Below, piece after piece: positions 24,924 through 34,077 of a stretch of 64,000 nt of DNA; position 1 is the first letter of the stretch; every line of letters starts with the position of its first letter. The DNA lies in NCBI RefSeq assembly GCF_037911585.1, contig NZ_JBAJNS010000001.1:4635501-4699500 (forward strand). The letters are read 5' to 3'. The stretch comes from Streptomyces sp. GSL17-111. GTDB lineage: Bacteria; Actinomycetota; Actinomycetes; Streptomycetales; Streptomycetaceae. The notes under the pieces were generated by a model. That model was given only the letters and a program-made list of their open reading frames with translations. It did no database searches and was not told the origin of the DNA. The position numbers and the translations under genes were made by a program.

Positions 24924-26690
24924 TCAGCCGCGCGGCCCGGCGGACTCGCGCCAGCGGTTGGTGATGGGCAGCCGGCGGTCCTTGCCGAAGCCCTTCGGCG
25001 AGATCTTCGTGCCCGGCGGGTACTGGCGGCGCTTGTACTCCGCCGTGTCCGTCATCCGCAGCACCCGGGTGACCAACTCCGCGTCGAAGCCCCGGGCGAC
25101 GATCTCCTCGGCCCCCAGGTCCCGGTCCACGTACAGCTCCAGAACGGCGTCGAGCACCTCGTACTCCGGCAGCGAGTCGGCGTCCACCTGGCCGGGCCGC
25201 AGCTCGGCGCTGGGCGGCTTGGTGATCGAGCTCTCCGGGATCGGCGGGGTCTCGCCGCGCTCGGCCGCCGACCGGTTCCGCCAGCGCGCCAGCCGGAAGA
25301 CGGTCGACTTGTAGACGTCCTTGATCGGCCCGTACGCCCCGACGGAGTCCCCGTAGAGCGTCGAGTAGCCGCAGGCCAGCTCGGACTTGTTGCCCGGCGC
25401 GAGGACGATGTGCCCCTCCTGGTTGGACAGCCCCATCAGCAGCGTGCCGCGCAGCCGGGCCTGGAGGTTCTCCTCGGCCAGCCCGGTCAGCTCGGCCGAC
25501 GCCTTGTAGGCGTCGAACATCGGCTCGATGGACACCGTGCGGAAGTTCAGCCCCGTCCGCCGGGCCAGCTCCGCCGCGTCGTCCCGCGAGTGCTGCGAGG
25601 AGTAGCGGGAGGGCATGGAGACGCCGTGGACGTGCTCGGCGCCGACGGCGTCGCAGGCGACGGCCGCCGTGAGCGCGGAGTCGATGCCGCCGGAGAGGCC
25701 GATGAGCACCGAGCGGAAACCGTTCTTCGCGACGTACGCCCGCAGCCCCACCACCAGCGCCGTGTAGATCTCCTCCTCGTCCCCCAGCCGCTCGGCGACC
25801 TCGCCGTGCACCTCGGCCTCGTAGGCGGGCAGCGGGTCGGCCGACAGCGTCCGGTGCTCGACGCGCAGCCCGTCGTCCACCGTGCCCGAGGGGGGCTCCG
25901 GAGCCGCCGCCGGGAGGTCCAGGTCGAGCAGGACGCAGCCCTCGGCGAACTGCGGCGCCCGCGCCAGCACCTCCCCGCCCGCGCCCACGACCACCGAGTC
26001 CCCGTCGAAGACCAGCTCGTCCTGGCCGCCGATCATCGCCAGGTACGCCGTCGTGCACCCCGCCTCCTGCGCGCGCTTGCGCACCAGGTCCAGGCGGGTG
26101 TCGTCCTTGTCCCGCTCGTAGGGCGAGGCGTTGACCGACAGCAGCAGCCCGGCACCCGCGCTGCGGGCCGCCGGGACCCGGCCGCCGTCCTGCCACAGGT
26201 CCTCACAGATGGCCAGCGCGACGTCCACGCCGTGGACGCGCACCACCGGCAGGGTGTCGCCGGGCACGAAGTACCGGAACTCGTCGAACACGCCGTAGTT
26301 CGGCAGGTGGTGCTTGGCGAACGTCAGCACCACCTCCCCCCGGTGCAGCACCGCCGCCGCGTTCTGCGGCGCACCGGCCGGCTGCCCGTACCGGGCGCTG
26401 TGGTGCTCGGCGCGGTCCAGGTAGCCGACGACGACGGGCACCTCGCCCATCCCCTCCTCGGCCAGCCGCGCGGCCAGCGCCGAGACCGCCGCCCGGCTGG
26501 CGTCGACGAACGACGCGCGCAGCGCCAGGTCCTCGACGGGGTAGCCGGTCAGCATCATCTCCGGGAACGCGACGAGGTGCGCCCCCTGGTCCGCGGCGTG
26601 GCGCGTCCACTGCACGACCGCCTCGGCGTTGCGGGTGATGTCCCCGACGGTGGAGTCGATCTGGTTCAGGGCGAGTCGAATCTGAGGCAC
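24924..26690 (-). CDS. nadE: Glutamine-dependent NAD+ synthetase
   Basis: 588 residues converting nicotinic acid adenine dinucleotide to NAD+ with ATP and glutamine. The N-terminal nitrilase-like glutaminase shows its triad: Glu in VAFPEMMLTGYPVEDL, Lys in TFAKHHLPNYGVFDE and Cys in VALAICEDLWQDGG. The C-terminal synthetase has the PP-loop LIGLSGGIDSALTAAVA, SMPSRYSSQHS, LAPGNKSELACGYSTLYGD and the C-terminal RRQYPPGTKISPKGFGKDRRLPITN. The start is GTG 26690; a TAATGT -10-like hexamer at 26697-26702 sits directly before it, suggesting a leaderless transcript. Monocistronic. Confidence 0.96.
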   Translation of the reverse strand: MPQIRLALNQIDSTVGDITRNAEAVVQWTRHAADQGAHLVAFPEMMLTGYPVEDLALRASFVDASRAAVSALAARLAEEGMGEVPVVVGYLDRAEHHSARYGQPAGAPQNAAAVLHRGEVVLTFAKHHLPNYGVFDEFRYFVPGDTLPVVRVHGVDVALAICEDLWQDGGRVPAARSAGAGLLLSVNASPYERDKDDTRLDLVRKRAQEAGCTTAYLAMIGGQDELVFDGDSVVVGAGGEVLARAPQFAEGCVLLDLDLPAAAPEPPSGTVDDGLRVEHRTLSADPLPAYEAEVHGEVAERLGDEEEIYTALVVGLRAYVAKNGFRSVLIGLSGGIDSALTAAVACDAVGAEHVHGVSMPSRYSSQHSRDDAAELARRTGLNFRTVSIEPMFDAYKASAELTGLAEENLQARLRGTLLMGLSNQEGHIVLAPGNKSELACGYSTLYGDSVGAYGPIKDVYKSTVFRLARWRNRSAAERGETPPIPESSITKPPSAELRPGQVDADSLPEYEVLDAVLELYVDRDLGAEEIVARGFDAELVTRVLRMTDTAEYKRRQYPPGTKISPKGFGKDRRLPITNRWRESAGPRG

Positions 26691-26720
26691 GCCCCCACAT
26701 TACCGTCACTTTGACGCGAT

Positions 26721-26746
26721 GTCTCCCGTGCGGCCGCACGGGAGAC
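26721..26746 (-). terminator. 26-bp perfect palindrome, terminator of the FAD oxidase gene
   Basis: GTCTCCCGTGCGG (26721-26733) is followed without a spacer by its complement (26734-26746). It starts 18 bp past the oxidase stop on the minus strand and also lies just upstream of the nadE promoter, so a dual terminator/operator role is possible. Confidence 0.7.
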
Positions 26747-26763
26747 GTGGACCCGGCGCCGTG

Positions 26764-28158
26764 TCAGCTGCCGAACGTCGCCGGCTGGATGTTGTGGTTG
26801 AGCCGGAAGACGTTCTCCGGGTCGTAGCGCGCCTTGACCTCGGCCAGCCTGCGGTGGTTGTCCTCCCCCAGCCCGGCGACGACGCGGTCCTTCCCCTCCT
26901 CGCCGATGAAGTTGAGGTACACCGCCCCGCTCGCCCACGGCCGGACGTCCTCGCGCACCGCGCGGGCCCACCGCCGGGACCGCTCGTCGTCGGCCGGGTC
27001 CTCCCACAGGCAGAAGGGGTGCACGGCCCACCGGGCGTGCCGCCACGGCAGGGGGTGGTCGGAGGTGCTGCGGCCGGCCGCCCCGCCCTGCGGGAACAGC
27101 GCGTGCTGGGTCGGCGAGGGGACGAGCATGTCGTCGGCCCGCGCGCAGTAGCGGTCGACCGCCTCGTCCGGGAGCGCGTCCAGGTGCTCGGCCGACCAGT
27201 AGTTCCGGTAGCCGGGCGGGTCGTCGAGCATGCTCTCCAGGTCCGCGTTGGACATCTCCGCGATCATCCGCCCCTCCGGGCGCAGCCCGAGCAGCGGGGC
27301 CGCCGCCTCCCGGGCCGCCGCCTCACGGCCGGTGTAGACGACGAGGACGGCGCACGCGAGCCGGTCCACCAGCCCGTCGGGGACGAACGGCTCCGGCGGC
27401 GCGGTGAGGTAGATGACCCCGCCGCAGACGTCGTCGGGCGCGGTCTCCATCAGGTCGCGGTAGGTGCGGACCACCTCCGGGCCCCGCTCCGGCCCCCACA
27501 GCAGCAGCATCACCGTCACCACCGGCAGCGGGTGCAGCCGCAGGGTGAACGAGGTGGCCACCCCGAAGTTGCCGCCTCCGCCGTGCAGCGCCCAGAACAG
27601 CTCGGGGTGCTCGTCCTCGCTGGCCGTCAGCCGCTCCCCGTCGGCCGTCACCAGGTCCACCGACAGCAGGTTGTCGCTGGCCAGCCCGAACTTCCGGTCC
27701 AGCCAGCCGGTGCCGCCGCCCAGCAGGAAGCCGCCCACGCCCGTCGTGGAGACCCGGCCGCCCGTCGTCGCGAGGTCGTAGGGTTCGGCCGCCCGGTCCA
27801 GGTGCCCCATCGTCGCCCCGCCGCCGACGCGCGCCGTGCGGGCCTGGGGGTCGACCGTGACGTCGTGCATGGGCCGCAGGTCGATGACAAGCCCGCCGTC
27901 CACCAGCGCCTTGCCCGCCACGCCGTGCCCGCCGCCCCGTACGGCGATCCGGAGGCCGAGCTGCCGGCCGAACCGGAGTGCCTCGGTGACGTCGGACGGT
28001 GTCGCGCACTGGACGATCAGCGCCGGACGGCGGTCGATCATGCCGTTGAACAGCGCTCTGGCCTCGTCGTACGGGGGGTCGTCCGGCACCAGCACGTCAC
28101 CGGAGAGCGTCGTGCGCAGGTCGTCCACGGCCGCGCCCGCCACCACGTCGAGAGCCAT
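26764..28158 (-). CDS. FAD-binding oxidoreductase of the BBE/VAO (berberine-bridge-like) family
   Basis: 464 residues. The PP-loop region VRGGGHGVAGKALVDGGLVIDLRPM contains the histidine that normally carries covalent FAD. TTGVGGFLLGGGTGWLDRKFGLASDNLLSVDLVTADG is the second FAD-binding block and lacks the cysteine of bicovalent members, so a single 8-alpha-histidyl linkage is expected, as in 6-hydroxynicotine oxidase. The C-terminal BBE tail YLNFIGEE and KARYDPENVFRLNHNI is present. No Tat or Sec signal, hence cytoplasmic. Substrate (sugar, alkaloid or secondary metabolite) unknown. ATG 28158 has GGGAG nine bases upstream. Divergent from glnA2. Confidence 0.85.
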   Translation of the reverse strand: MALDVVAGAAVDDLRTTLSGDVLVPDDPPYDEARALFNGMIDRRPALIVQCATPSDVTEALRFGRQLGLRIAVRGGGHGVAGKALVDGGLVIDLRPMHDVTVDPQARTARVGGGATMGHLDRAAEPYDLATTGGRVSTTGVGGFLLGGGTGWLDRKFGLASDNLLSVDLVTADGERLTASEDEHPELFWALHGGGGNFGVATSFTLRLHPLPVVTVMLLLWGPERGPEVVRTYRDLMETAPDDVCGGVIYLTAPPEPFVPDGLVDRLACAVLVVYTGREAAAREAAAPLLGLRPEGRMIAEMSNADLESMLDDPPGYRNYWSAEHLDALPDEAVDRYCARADDMLVPSPTQHALFPQGGAAGRSTSDHPLPWRHARWAVHPFCLWEDPADDERSRRWARAVREDVRPWASGAVYLNFIGEEGKDRVVAGLGEDNHRRLAEVKARYDPENVFRLNHNIQPATFGS

Positions 28159-28447
28159 GGCCCTCATCTCCCGTCGTGCTCCCGGCCGTCGACGGGCATC
28201 GGCGCACCGGAAACGTTCGCTCCCCTCCCAGCCTAGGACCGCGTGCGCGGGCGGCAAGCGGGCTGCCGGCCCCGGCTCCCGCTCGACGCGTCCGGCCGGG
28301 CAGGTCGACCAAGATCGGGCCCGTGGCGCACAATGAGGGGCAGGCCCGGCGGAAACGTGGCGGAAACCGCGCGGTGGCATGCTCGAAGCGCGAATCCGGC
28401 CCTGCCCCTCGTCGGCAGGGCGGCCTGACCAGCGAGGATGGGTGGAT

Positions 28448-29809
28448 ATGGACAAGCAGCAGGAATTCGTGCTCCGGACGCTCGAAGAACGGGACATCCG
28501 GTTCGTGCGGCTGTGGTTCACGGACGTGCTCGGCTTCCTCAAGTCCGTCGCCGTCGCCCCCGCCGAGCTGGAGCAGGCGTTCGACGAGGGCATCGGCTTC
28601 GACGGCTCCGCCATCGAGGGCTTCGCCCGCGTCTACGAGTCCGACATGATCGCCAAGCCGGCGCCGAGCACGTTCCAGATCCTGCCGTGGCGGGCCGAGG
28701 CGCCCGGCACCGCGCGGATGTTCTGCGACATCCTGATGCCCGACGGCTCCCCGTCCTACGCCGACCCCCGCTACGTCCTCAAGCGCATCCTCTCCCGCAC
28801 CTCCGACCTCGGGTTCACCTTCTACACGCACCCCGAGATCGAGTTCTTCCTCCTCAAGAACAAGCCCGTCGACGGCTCCCGCCCCACCCCGGCGGACTCC
28901 TCCGGGTACTTCGACCACACCCCGCAGAACGTCGGCATGGACTTCCGCCGGCAGGCGATCACCATGCTGGAGTCGATGGGCATCTCGGTGGAGTTCTCCC
29001 ACCACGAGGGCGCGCCCGGCCAGCAGGAGATCGACCTGCGCTACGCCGACGCCCTGGCCACCGCGGACAACATCATGACGTTCCGCCTGGTGATGAAGCA
29101 GGTCGCGCTGGAGCAGGGCGTGCAGGCGACGTTCATGCCGAAGCCGTTCTCGGAGTACCCGGGCTCGGGCATGCACACCCACCTCTCCCTCTTCGAGGGC
29201 GACCGCAACGCCTTCCACGAGTCGGGCGCCGAGTACCAGCTCTCCAAGGTGGGCCGGTCCTTCATCGCCGGACTGCTGCGGCACGCCGGGGAGATCTCGG
29301 CCGTCACCAACCAGTGGGTCAACAGCTACAAGCGCATCTGGGGCGGCACCCAGCGCACGGCCGGCGCCGGCGGCGAGGCGCCGTCCTACATCTGCTGGGG
29401 CCACAACAACCGCTCCGCGCTCATCCGGGTGCCGATGTACAAGCCCGGCAAGACCGGCTCGACGCGCATCGAGGTCCGCTCCCTGGACTCCGGGGCCAAC
29501 CCCTACCTCGCCTACGCGGTGCTCCTGGCCGCCGGGCTCAAGGGCATCGAGGAGGGCTACGAACTGCCCGCCGGCGCCGAGGACGACGTGTGGGCGCTGT
29601 CGGACGCCGAGCGCCGCGCGCTCGGCATCAAGCCGCTCCCGCAGAACCTGGGCGAGGCCATCGACCTGATGGAGCAGAGCGAGCTGGTCGCCGAGACGCT
29701 CGGGGAGCACGTCTTCGACTTCTTCCTGCGCAACAAGCGCCAGGAGTGGGAGGAGTACCGCTCCGAGGTCACCGCCTTCGAACTGCGCAAGTCCCTGCCG
29801 GTCCTGTGA
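28448..29809 (+). CDS. glnA2: Glutamine-synthetase-like enzyme GlnA2 (gamma-glutamylpolyamine synthetase type)
   Basis: 453 residues of the GSI fold: GIGFDGSAIEGFARVYESDM, THPEIEFFLL (metal Glu), HHEGAPGQQEIDLRYADAL, MPKPFSEYPGSGMHTHLSLF (metal and ammonium region), NRSALIRVPMYKPGKTGSTRIEVRSLDS and NPYLAYAVLLAAGLKGIEEGYELP. Position next to glnE and nadE and overall sequence identify the GlnA2 clade. In S. coelicolor GlnA2 does not make the bulk glutamine but gamma-glutamylates polyamines, feeding polyamine catabolism; that function is assigned from the clade. ATG 28448 is close to a GGATGGGTGG ribosome site. The glnE start overlaps its stop. Confidence 0.88.
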   Translation: MDKQQEFVLRTLEERDIRFVRLWFTDVLGFLKSVAVAPAELEQAFDEGIGFDGSAIEGFARVYESDMIAKPAPSTFQILPWRAEAPGTARMFCDILMPDGSPSYADPRYVLKRILSRTSDLGFTFYTHPEIEFFLLKNKPVDGSRPTPADSSGYFDHTPQNVGMDFRRQAITMLESMGISVEFSHHEGAPGQQEIDLRYADALATADNIMTFRLVMKQVALEQGVQATFMPKPFSEYPGSGMHTHLSLFEGDRNAFHESGAEYQLSKVGRSFIAGLLRHAGEISAVTNQWVNSYKRIWGGTQRTAGAGGEAPSYICWGHNNRSALIRVPMYKPGKTGSTRIEVRSLDSGANPYLAYAVLLAAGLKGIEEGYELPAGAEDDVWALSDAERRALGIKPLPQNLGEAIDLMEQSELVAETLGEHVFDFFLRNKRQEWEEYRSEVTAFELRKSLPVL

Positions 29810-32800
29810 GCGGCGAACGTCCGGTGAGCGCGGGGGCGTCGACGGGGACCGAGCGGCCGGGCGGGCCGGACGCGGGCGGGCGGCGCCGCAGCGCGTTCGG
29901 CCGCCTCCTGCGGTACGGCTTCACCGACCCGGCCGAGGCCGCCCGCCTCCTCGCCGCTCCCGAGCTGGCCCCGCACCGCGACAACACCGTGCTGCTCGAC
30001 GGGCTCGGCGGAGCCGCCGACCCGGACCTGGCCCTGCGCGGTCTGCTGCGGCTGATGGAGGCACAGCGGCTTTGCGGCGGCGAGGACGGCGGCCAGCGGC
30101 TGCTGGACACCGTCCTGGCCGCGAAGCCGTTGCGGGACCGGCTGCTCGGGGTGCTCGGGGCCTCCGAGGCCCTGGCCGACCACCTGGTCACCCACGCCAC
30201 CGACTGGCAGTCCCTGGTCACCTGGGAGACGGCCGACCTGCACCCGGGCGTCGAGGAGTTCGAGGCCGCGCTCGACGGCGCCGACACCCCCGACGCCCTG
30301 CGCGTCGCCTACCGCAGGGCCCTGCTGGGCATCGCAGCCCGCGACGTGTGCGGCACCAGCGACCTCGCCCGGACGGCCGCCGAGCTGGCCGACCTGGCGA
30401 CCGCCACCCTCCGCGCGGCGCTGGCCATCGCCGAGGCCGCCGCCCCCGAGGACGCCGCCGCCTGCCGACTGGCCGTGATCGGCATGGGCAAGTGCGGCGG
30501 CCGGGAGCTGAACTACGTCTCCGACGTGGACGTCATCTTCGTCGCCGAGCTGCCGCAGGGCGCCCCCGAGGACGCCGACGAGCCGGGGGCGCTCCAGGCG
30601 GCGACGCGGCTCGCGGCGCACCTGGTGCGGATCTGCTCCGACACCACGGCCGAGGGCACCATCTGGCCCGTCGACGCCAACCTCCGCCCCGAGGGCCGCA
30701 ACGGCCCGCTCGTCCGCACCCTCGCCAGCCACCTCGCCTACTACCAGCGCTGGGCCAAGACCTGGGAGTTCCAGGCCCTGCTGAAGGCCCGCTTCGTGGC
30801 CGGTGACGGGGAGCTGGGCCGGGCGTACTGCGACGCGGTCTCGCCGCTGGTGTGGCAGGCCGCCGAGCGGGACAACTTCGTCACCGACGTCCAGCAGATG
30901 CGCCGCCGCGTGATCGCCGGCATCCCCGCCGCCCACGTCGAGCGGGAGCTGAAGCTGGGCCCCGGCGGGCTGCGCGACGTCGAGTTCGCCGTGCAGCTCC
31001 TCCAGCTCGTGCACGGCCGCAGCGATCCGGAGCTGCGCAGCCCGACCACCCTGGAGGCGCTGCGGGCGCTGGCCGCCGGGGGCTACGTCGGCCGCCGGGA
31101 CGCCGCCGACCTGGACGCCGCCTACCGCTTCCTGCGCACCGTCGAGCACCACATCCAGCTGCACCGGATGCGGCGCACCCACCTCATGCCCGAGGACGAC
31201 GCCGCCCTGCGTCGCCTCGGCCGGGTCCTGGGCTTCCGGGCCGAGCCGGTCACCGAGCTGCACCAGGCGTGGAAGCGGCACGCGGCGGCGGTGCGGCGAC
31301 TGCACGAGAAGCTGTTCTACCGCCCGCTGCTGGACGCCGTCGCCCAGCTCGCGCCGGGCGAGACGCGGCTGCGGACGCAGGCCGCGCGGGAACGCCTGGA
31401 GGCCCTCGGCTACGCCGACCCGGCCGGGGCGCTGCGGCACCTGGAGGCGCTGGCCTCCGGCGTCAGCCGCAAGTCCGCCATCCAGCGCACGCTGCTGCCG
31501 GTGCTGCTCGGCTGGTTCGCCGACTCCGCCGACCCGGACGCCGGTCTCCTCGGCTTCCGCCAGGTCTCCGACGCGCTGGGCAAGACCCCCTGGTACCTGC
31601 GGCTCCTGCGCGACGAGGGGGCCGCCGCCGAGAACCTGGCCCGGGTGCTCTCCGCCGGCCGGCTCGCGCCCGACCTGCTGATGCGGGCGCCCGAGGCCGT
31701 CGCCCTGCTGGGCAGCGCGGAGGAGCTGGCGCCGCGCGGCCGGGAGGCGCTGACCCAGGAGGTGCTGGCCGCCGTCGGACGGGCGGACACCGCCGAGCAG
31801 GCTGTCGCCGCCGCCCGTGGGGTGCGCCGCCGGGAGCTGTTCCGGACGGCCGCCGCCGACATCATCGGCGCCTACGGCACCGAGGAGTCCCCGGCCCACG
31901 TCGACCCGGCCCCGGCCGTCGACCGGGTCGGCCGCGCCGTCTCCGACCTCAACGCCGCCACCGTCGCCGGGGCCCTGCGCGCCGCGACGCGGACCCGCTG
32001 GGGCGACACGCTGCCGACCCGGTTCGCCGTCATCGGCATGGGCCGCTTCGGCGGCCTGGAGCAGGGCTACGGCTCCGACGCCGACGTGCTGCTCGTGCAC
32101 GAGCCGCGGGAGGGCGTCAGCGAGCGGGAGGCCGCCGAGGCCGCCTTCGCCGTGGCGGGCGAGATGCGGCGCCTCCTCCAGCTGCCCACGACCGATCCGC
32201 CGCTGCTCATCGACGCCGACCTGCGCCCCGAGGGGAAGTCCGGCCCGCTGGTGCGCAGCCTCGCCTCCTACGAGGCGTACTACCGCCGCTGGTCACTGGC
32301 CTGGGAGAGCCAGGCGCTGCTGCGCGCCGAGCCCGTCGCCGGCGACGCGGAGCTGGGCCGCCGCTTCCTCGCGCTGATCGACCCGCTGCGCTACCCGGAG
32401 GGCGGGCCGTCCGCCGACGCGGTGCGCGAGATCCGGCGGCTGAAGGCGCGCATGGAGTCCGAGCGGCTGCCGCGCGGCGCCGACCCGACGACCCACGCCA
32501 AGCTGGGCCGCGGCGGCCTGTCCGACGTGGAGTGGACGGTGCAGCTGATCCAGCTCCGCCACGCGCACGACGTGCCCGACCTGCGGACGACGCGGACGCG
32601 GGACGCCCTGGCCGCCGCCCGCGCCGCCCACCTGCTGGACGGCGACGACGCCGACGTCCTGGACGAGGCGTGGCTGCTGGCCACCCGGGTGCGCAACGCG
32701 GTGATGCTCGTGCGCGGCCGGCCCGGTGACACCTTCCCGTCCGAGCCGCGTGAGCTGGCGGCCGTCGGACGCTACCTGGGGTACGAGCCGGGCCACGTCG

Positions 32801-32895
32801 GGGAGCTGCTGGAGGACTACCGGCGCACGACGCGGCGCGCCCGCGCCGTCATGGAGCGGCTGTTCTACGAGGACGAGGACCGCGCGGGCGGCTGA
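29806..32895 (+). CDS. glnE: Bifunctional glutamine synthetase adenylyltransferase/deadenylylase
   Basis: 1029 residues with two nucleotidyltransferase halves. The N-terminal deadenylylase half has LAVIGMGKCGGRELNYVSDVDVIFV near residue 225. The C-terminal adenylyltransferase half has FAVIGMGRFGGLEQGYGSDADVLLVHE near 742. Both SDxD metal sites are intact. HIQLHRMRRTHLMPEDD and LGRGGLSDVEWTVQLIQL are family blocks. It controls GSI (GlnA) by adenylylation of a tyrosine. The GTG at 29806 overlaps the glnA2 TGA (GTGA) and would be coupled; GTG 29824 is an equally plausible start six codons in. The last 31 bp overlap the oppositely oriented PAP2 gene. Confidence 0.95.
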   Translation: MSGERPVSAGASTGTERPGGPDAGGRRRSAFGRLLRYGFTDPAEAARLLAAPELAPHRDNTVLLDGLGGAADPDLALRGLLRLMEAQRLCGGEDGGQRLLDTVLAAKPLRDRLLGVLGASEALADHLVTHATDWQSLVTWETADLHPGVEEFEAALDGADTPDALRVAYRRALLGIAARDVCGTSDLARTAAELADLATATLRAALAIAEAAAPEDAAACRLAVIGMGKCGGRELNYVSDVDVIFVAELPQGAPEDADEPGALQAATRLAAHLVRICSDTTAEGTIWPVDANLRPEGRNGPLVRTLASHLAYYQRWAKTWEFQALLKARFVAGDGELGRAYCDAVSPLVWQAAERDNFVTDVQQMRRRVIAGIPAAHVERELKLGPGGLRDVEFAVQLLQLVHGRSDPELRSPTTLEALRALAAGGYVGRRDAADLDAAYRFLRTVEHHIQLHRMRRTHLMPEDDAALRRLGRVLGFRAEPVTELHQAWKRHAAAVRRLHEKLFYRPLLDAVAQLAPGETRLRTQAARERLEALGYADPAGALRHLEALASGVSRKSAIQRTLLPVLLGWFADSADPDAGLLGFRQVSDALGKTPWYLRLLRDEGAAAENLARVLSAGRLAPDLLMRAPEAVALLGSAEELAPRGREALTQEVLAAVGRADTAEQAVAAARGVRRRELFRTAAADIIGAYGTEESPAHVDPAPAVDRVGRAVSDLNAATVAGALRAATRTRWGDTLPTRFAVIGMGRFGGLEQGYGSDADVLLVHEPREGVSEREAAEAAFAVAGEMRRLLQLPTTDPPLLIDADLRPEGKSGPLVRSLASYEAYYRRWSLAWESQALLRAEPVAGDAELGRRFLALIDPLRYPEGGPSADAVREIRRLKARMESERLPRGADPTTHAKLGRGGLSDVEWTVQLIQLRHAHDVPDLRTTRTRDALAAARAAHLLDGDDADVLDEAWLLATRVRNAVMLVRGRPGDTFPSEPRELAAVGRYLGYEPGHVGELLEDYRRTTRRARAVMERLFYEDEDRAGG

Positions 32896-33977
32896 GTGCC
32901 CGCCCCCGGGTGGGCGCCCGCCGGGGCGGCCCGCCGCGTTCCGTCGCTCCGCGCCGCGCGCACGGGGGCCTGCGGCACCGGGGCCGGCGGGACGTCCTGC
33001 TCCGGCTTCCCGTCGGGGCCCGGCTTCCCGTCCGGGCCCGGGACGGCCTCCGGGCCCGCCGGAACAGCCGGTTCCGACGCCGCCGGGGCACTCGCCGGGA
33101 CGGTTGCGGGCTCGCCCGCCGGAAGGTCGCCGCTCTCCGCCTCACCGCGCCGCGCGGCCTGCGCGGGCAGCCGGTGCGGCAGCCGTCCGGACCACAGCAG
33201 GGCCACCGCGAACCCGAAGGCCAGACACAGCAGGCCGCCGACCGCGTCCAGCCAGAAGTGGTTGGCGGTCGCGACGATCACCACGAGCGTCAAGGCGGGG
33301 TAGAGGACGCCCAGCACCTTCACCCACAGCGGGCGGGCGAGCAGCACGATGAGCACACCGCACCAGGCGGACCAGCCGATGTGCATGGAGGGCATCGCCG
33401 CGTACTGGTTGGAGACGTTGGCCATGTTGCCCGAGGCCATCGAACCCCACGTGTCGTGCACGATGACCGTGTCGATGAAGTCACCGCCCGTCATGAGCCG
33501 GGGCGGTGCGAGCGGGTACAGGTAGTAACCGAGCAGGGCGACGCCCGTCGTGGCGAACAGCGCGGTGCGGGCGGCCGCGTAGCGGCCGGGCTGGAACCGG
33601 TAGAGCCAGACGAGCACACCGATCGTCACGACGAAGTGCAGCGTGGCGTAGTAGTAGTTCATCGAGACGATGAGCCATGTCACGCTGTTGATCGCGTGGT
33701 TCCAGCTCTCCTCGAAGGCCAGCCCGAGGCCGCGCTCCAGGTCCCAGACCCAGTGCGCGTTCTTCATGGCGACCGTCTCGTGCTCGGGCACCGCGTTGCG
33801 GATCATCGAGTACAGGAAGTAGCTGACGCCGATGAGGCCGAGCTCGAACCAGATGACCGGGCGCCGGGGGGACCGCCGCCGCGCCCACCGGGACCTCGAC
33901 GACGCTCCGTTGTCAGCCAGCGGACTCGCCGTCGCCACCCCGTCGTCACCCTTGTGTCGCGTTGTCGGTACCCCCAT
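32865..33977 (-). CDS. PAP2/AUR1-like integral membrane phosphatase or transferase
   Basis: 370 residues: seven membrane helices then a disordered Pro/Ala/Gly-rich cytoplasmic tail of about 100 residues (repeated PGPDGKP units). The lipid-phosphate-phosphatase motifs are partly visible: MPSMHIGWSAWCG (PSMH, first catalytic histidine) and ATANHFWLDAVGGL (HxxxD, second). This is the inositol-phosphorylceramide-synthase-like PAP2 group used in actinobacteria for phosphatidylinositol or other lipid headgroup transfer. Start 33977 is near a GGTAC sequence; the first about 40 residues are basic and cytoplasmic. Converges on and overlaps glnE by 31 bp, unusual for two core-type genes. Confidence 0.8.
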   Translation of the reverse strand: MGVPTTRHKGDDGVATASPLADNGASSRSRWARRRSPRRPVIWFELGLIGVSYFLYSMIRNAVPEHETVAMKNAHWVWDLERGLGLAFEESWNHAINSVTWLIVSMNYYYATLHFVVTIGVLVWLYRFQPGRYAAARTALFATTGVALLGYYLYPLAPPRLMTGGDFIDTVIVHDTWGSMASGNMANVSNQYAAMPSMHIGWSAWCGVLIVLLARPLWVKVLGVLYPALTLVVIVATANHFWLDAVGGLLCLAFGFAVALLWSGRLPHRLPAQAARRGEAESGDLPAGEPATVPASAPAASEPAVPAGPEAVPGPDGKPGPDGKPEQDVPPAPVPQAPVRAARSDGTRRAAPAGAHPGAGTQPPARSSSS

Positions 33978-34077
33978 GAGAGGTCAGTCTGCCAGACGGG
34001 CCGGTACCGCCGATCATCCCGCGGTCGGGTTCCCGCCGACCCCCGTCATCCGTGAGGTCTACACCGCTCCCAGTGTC

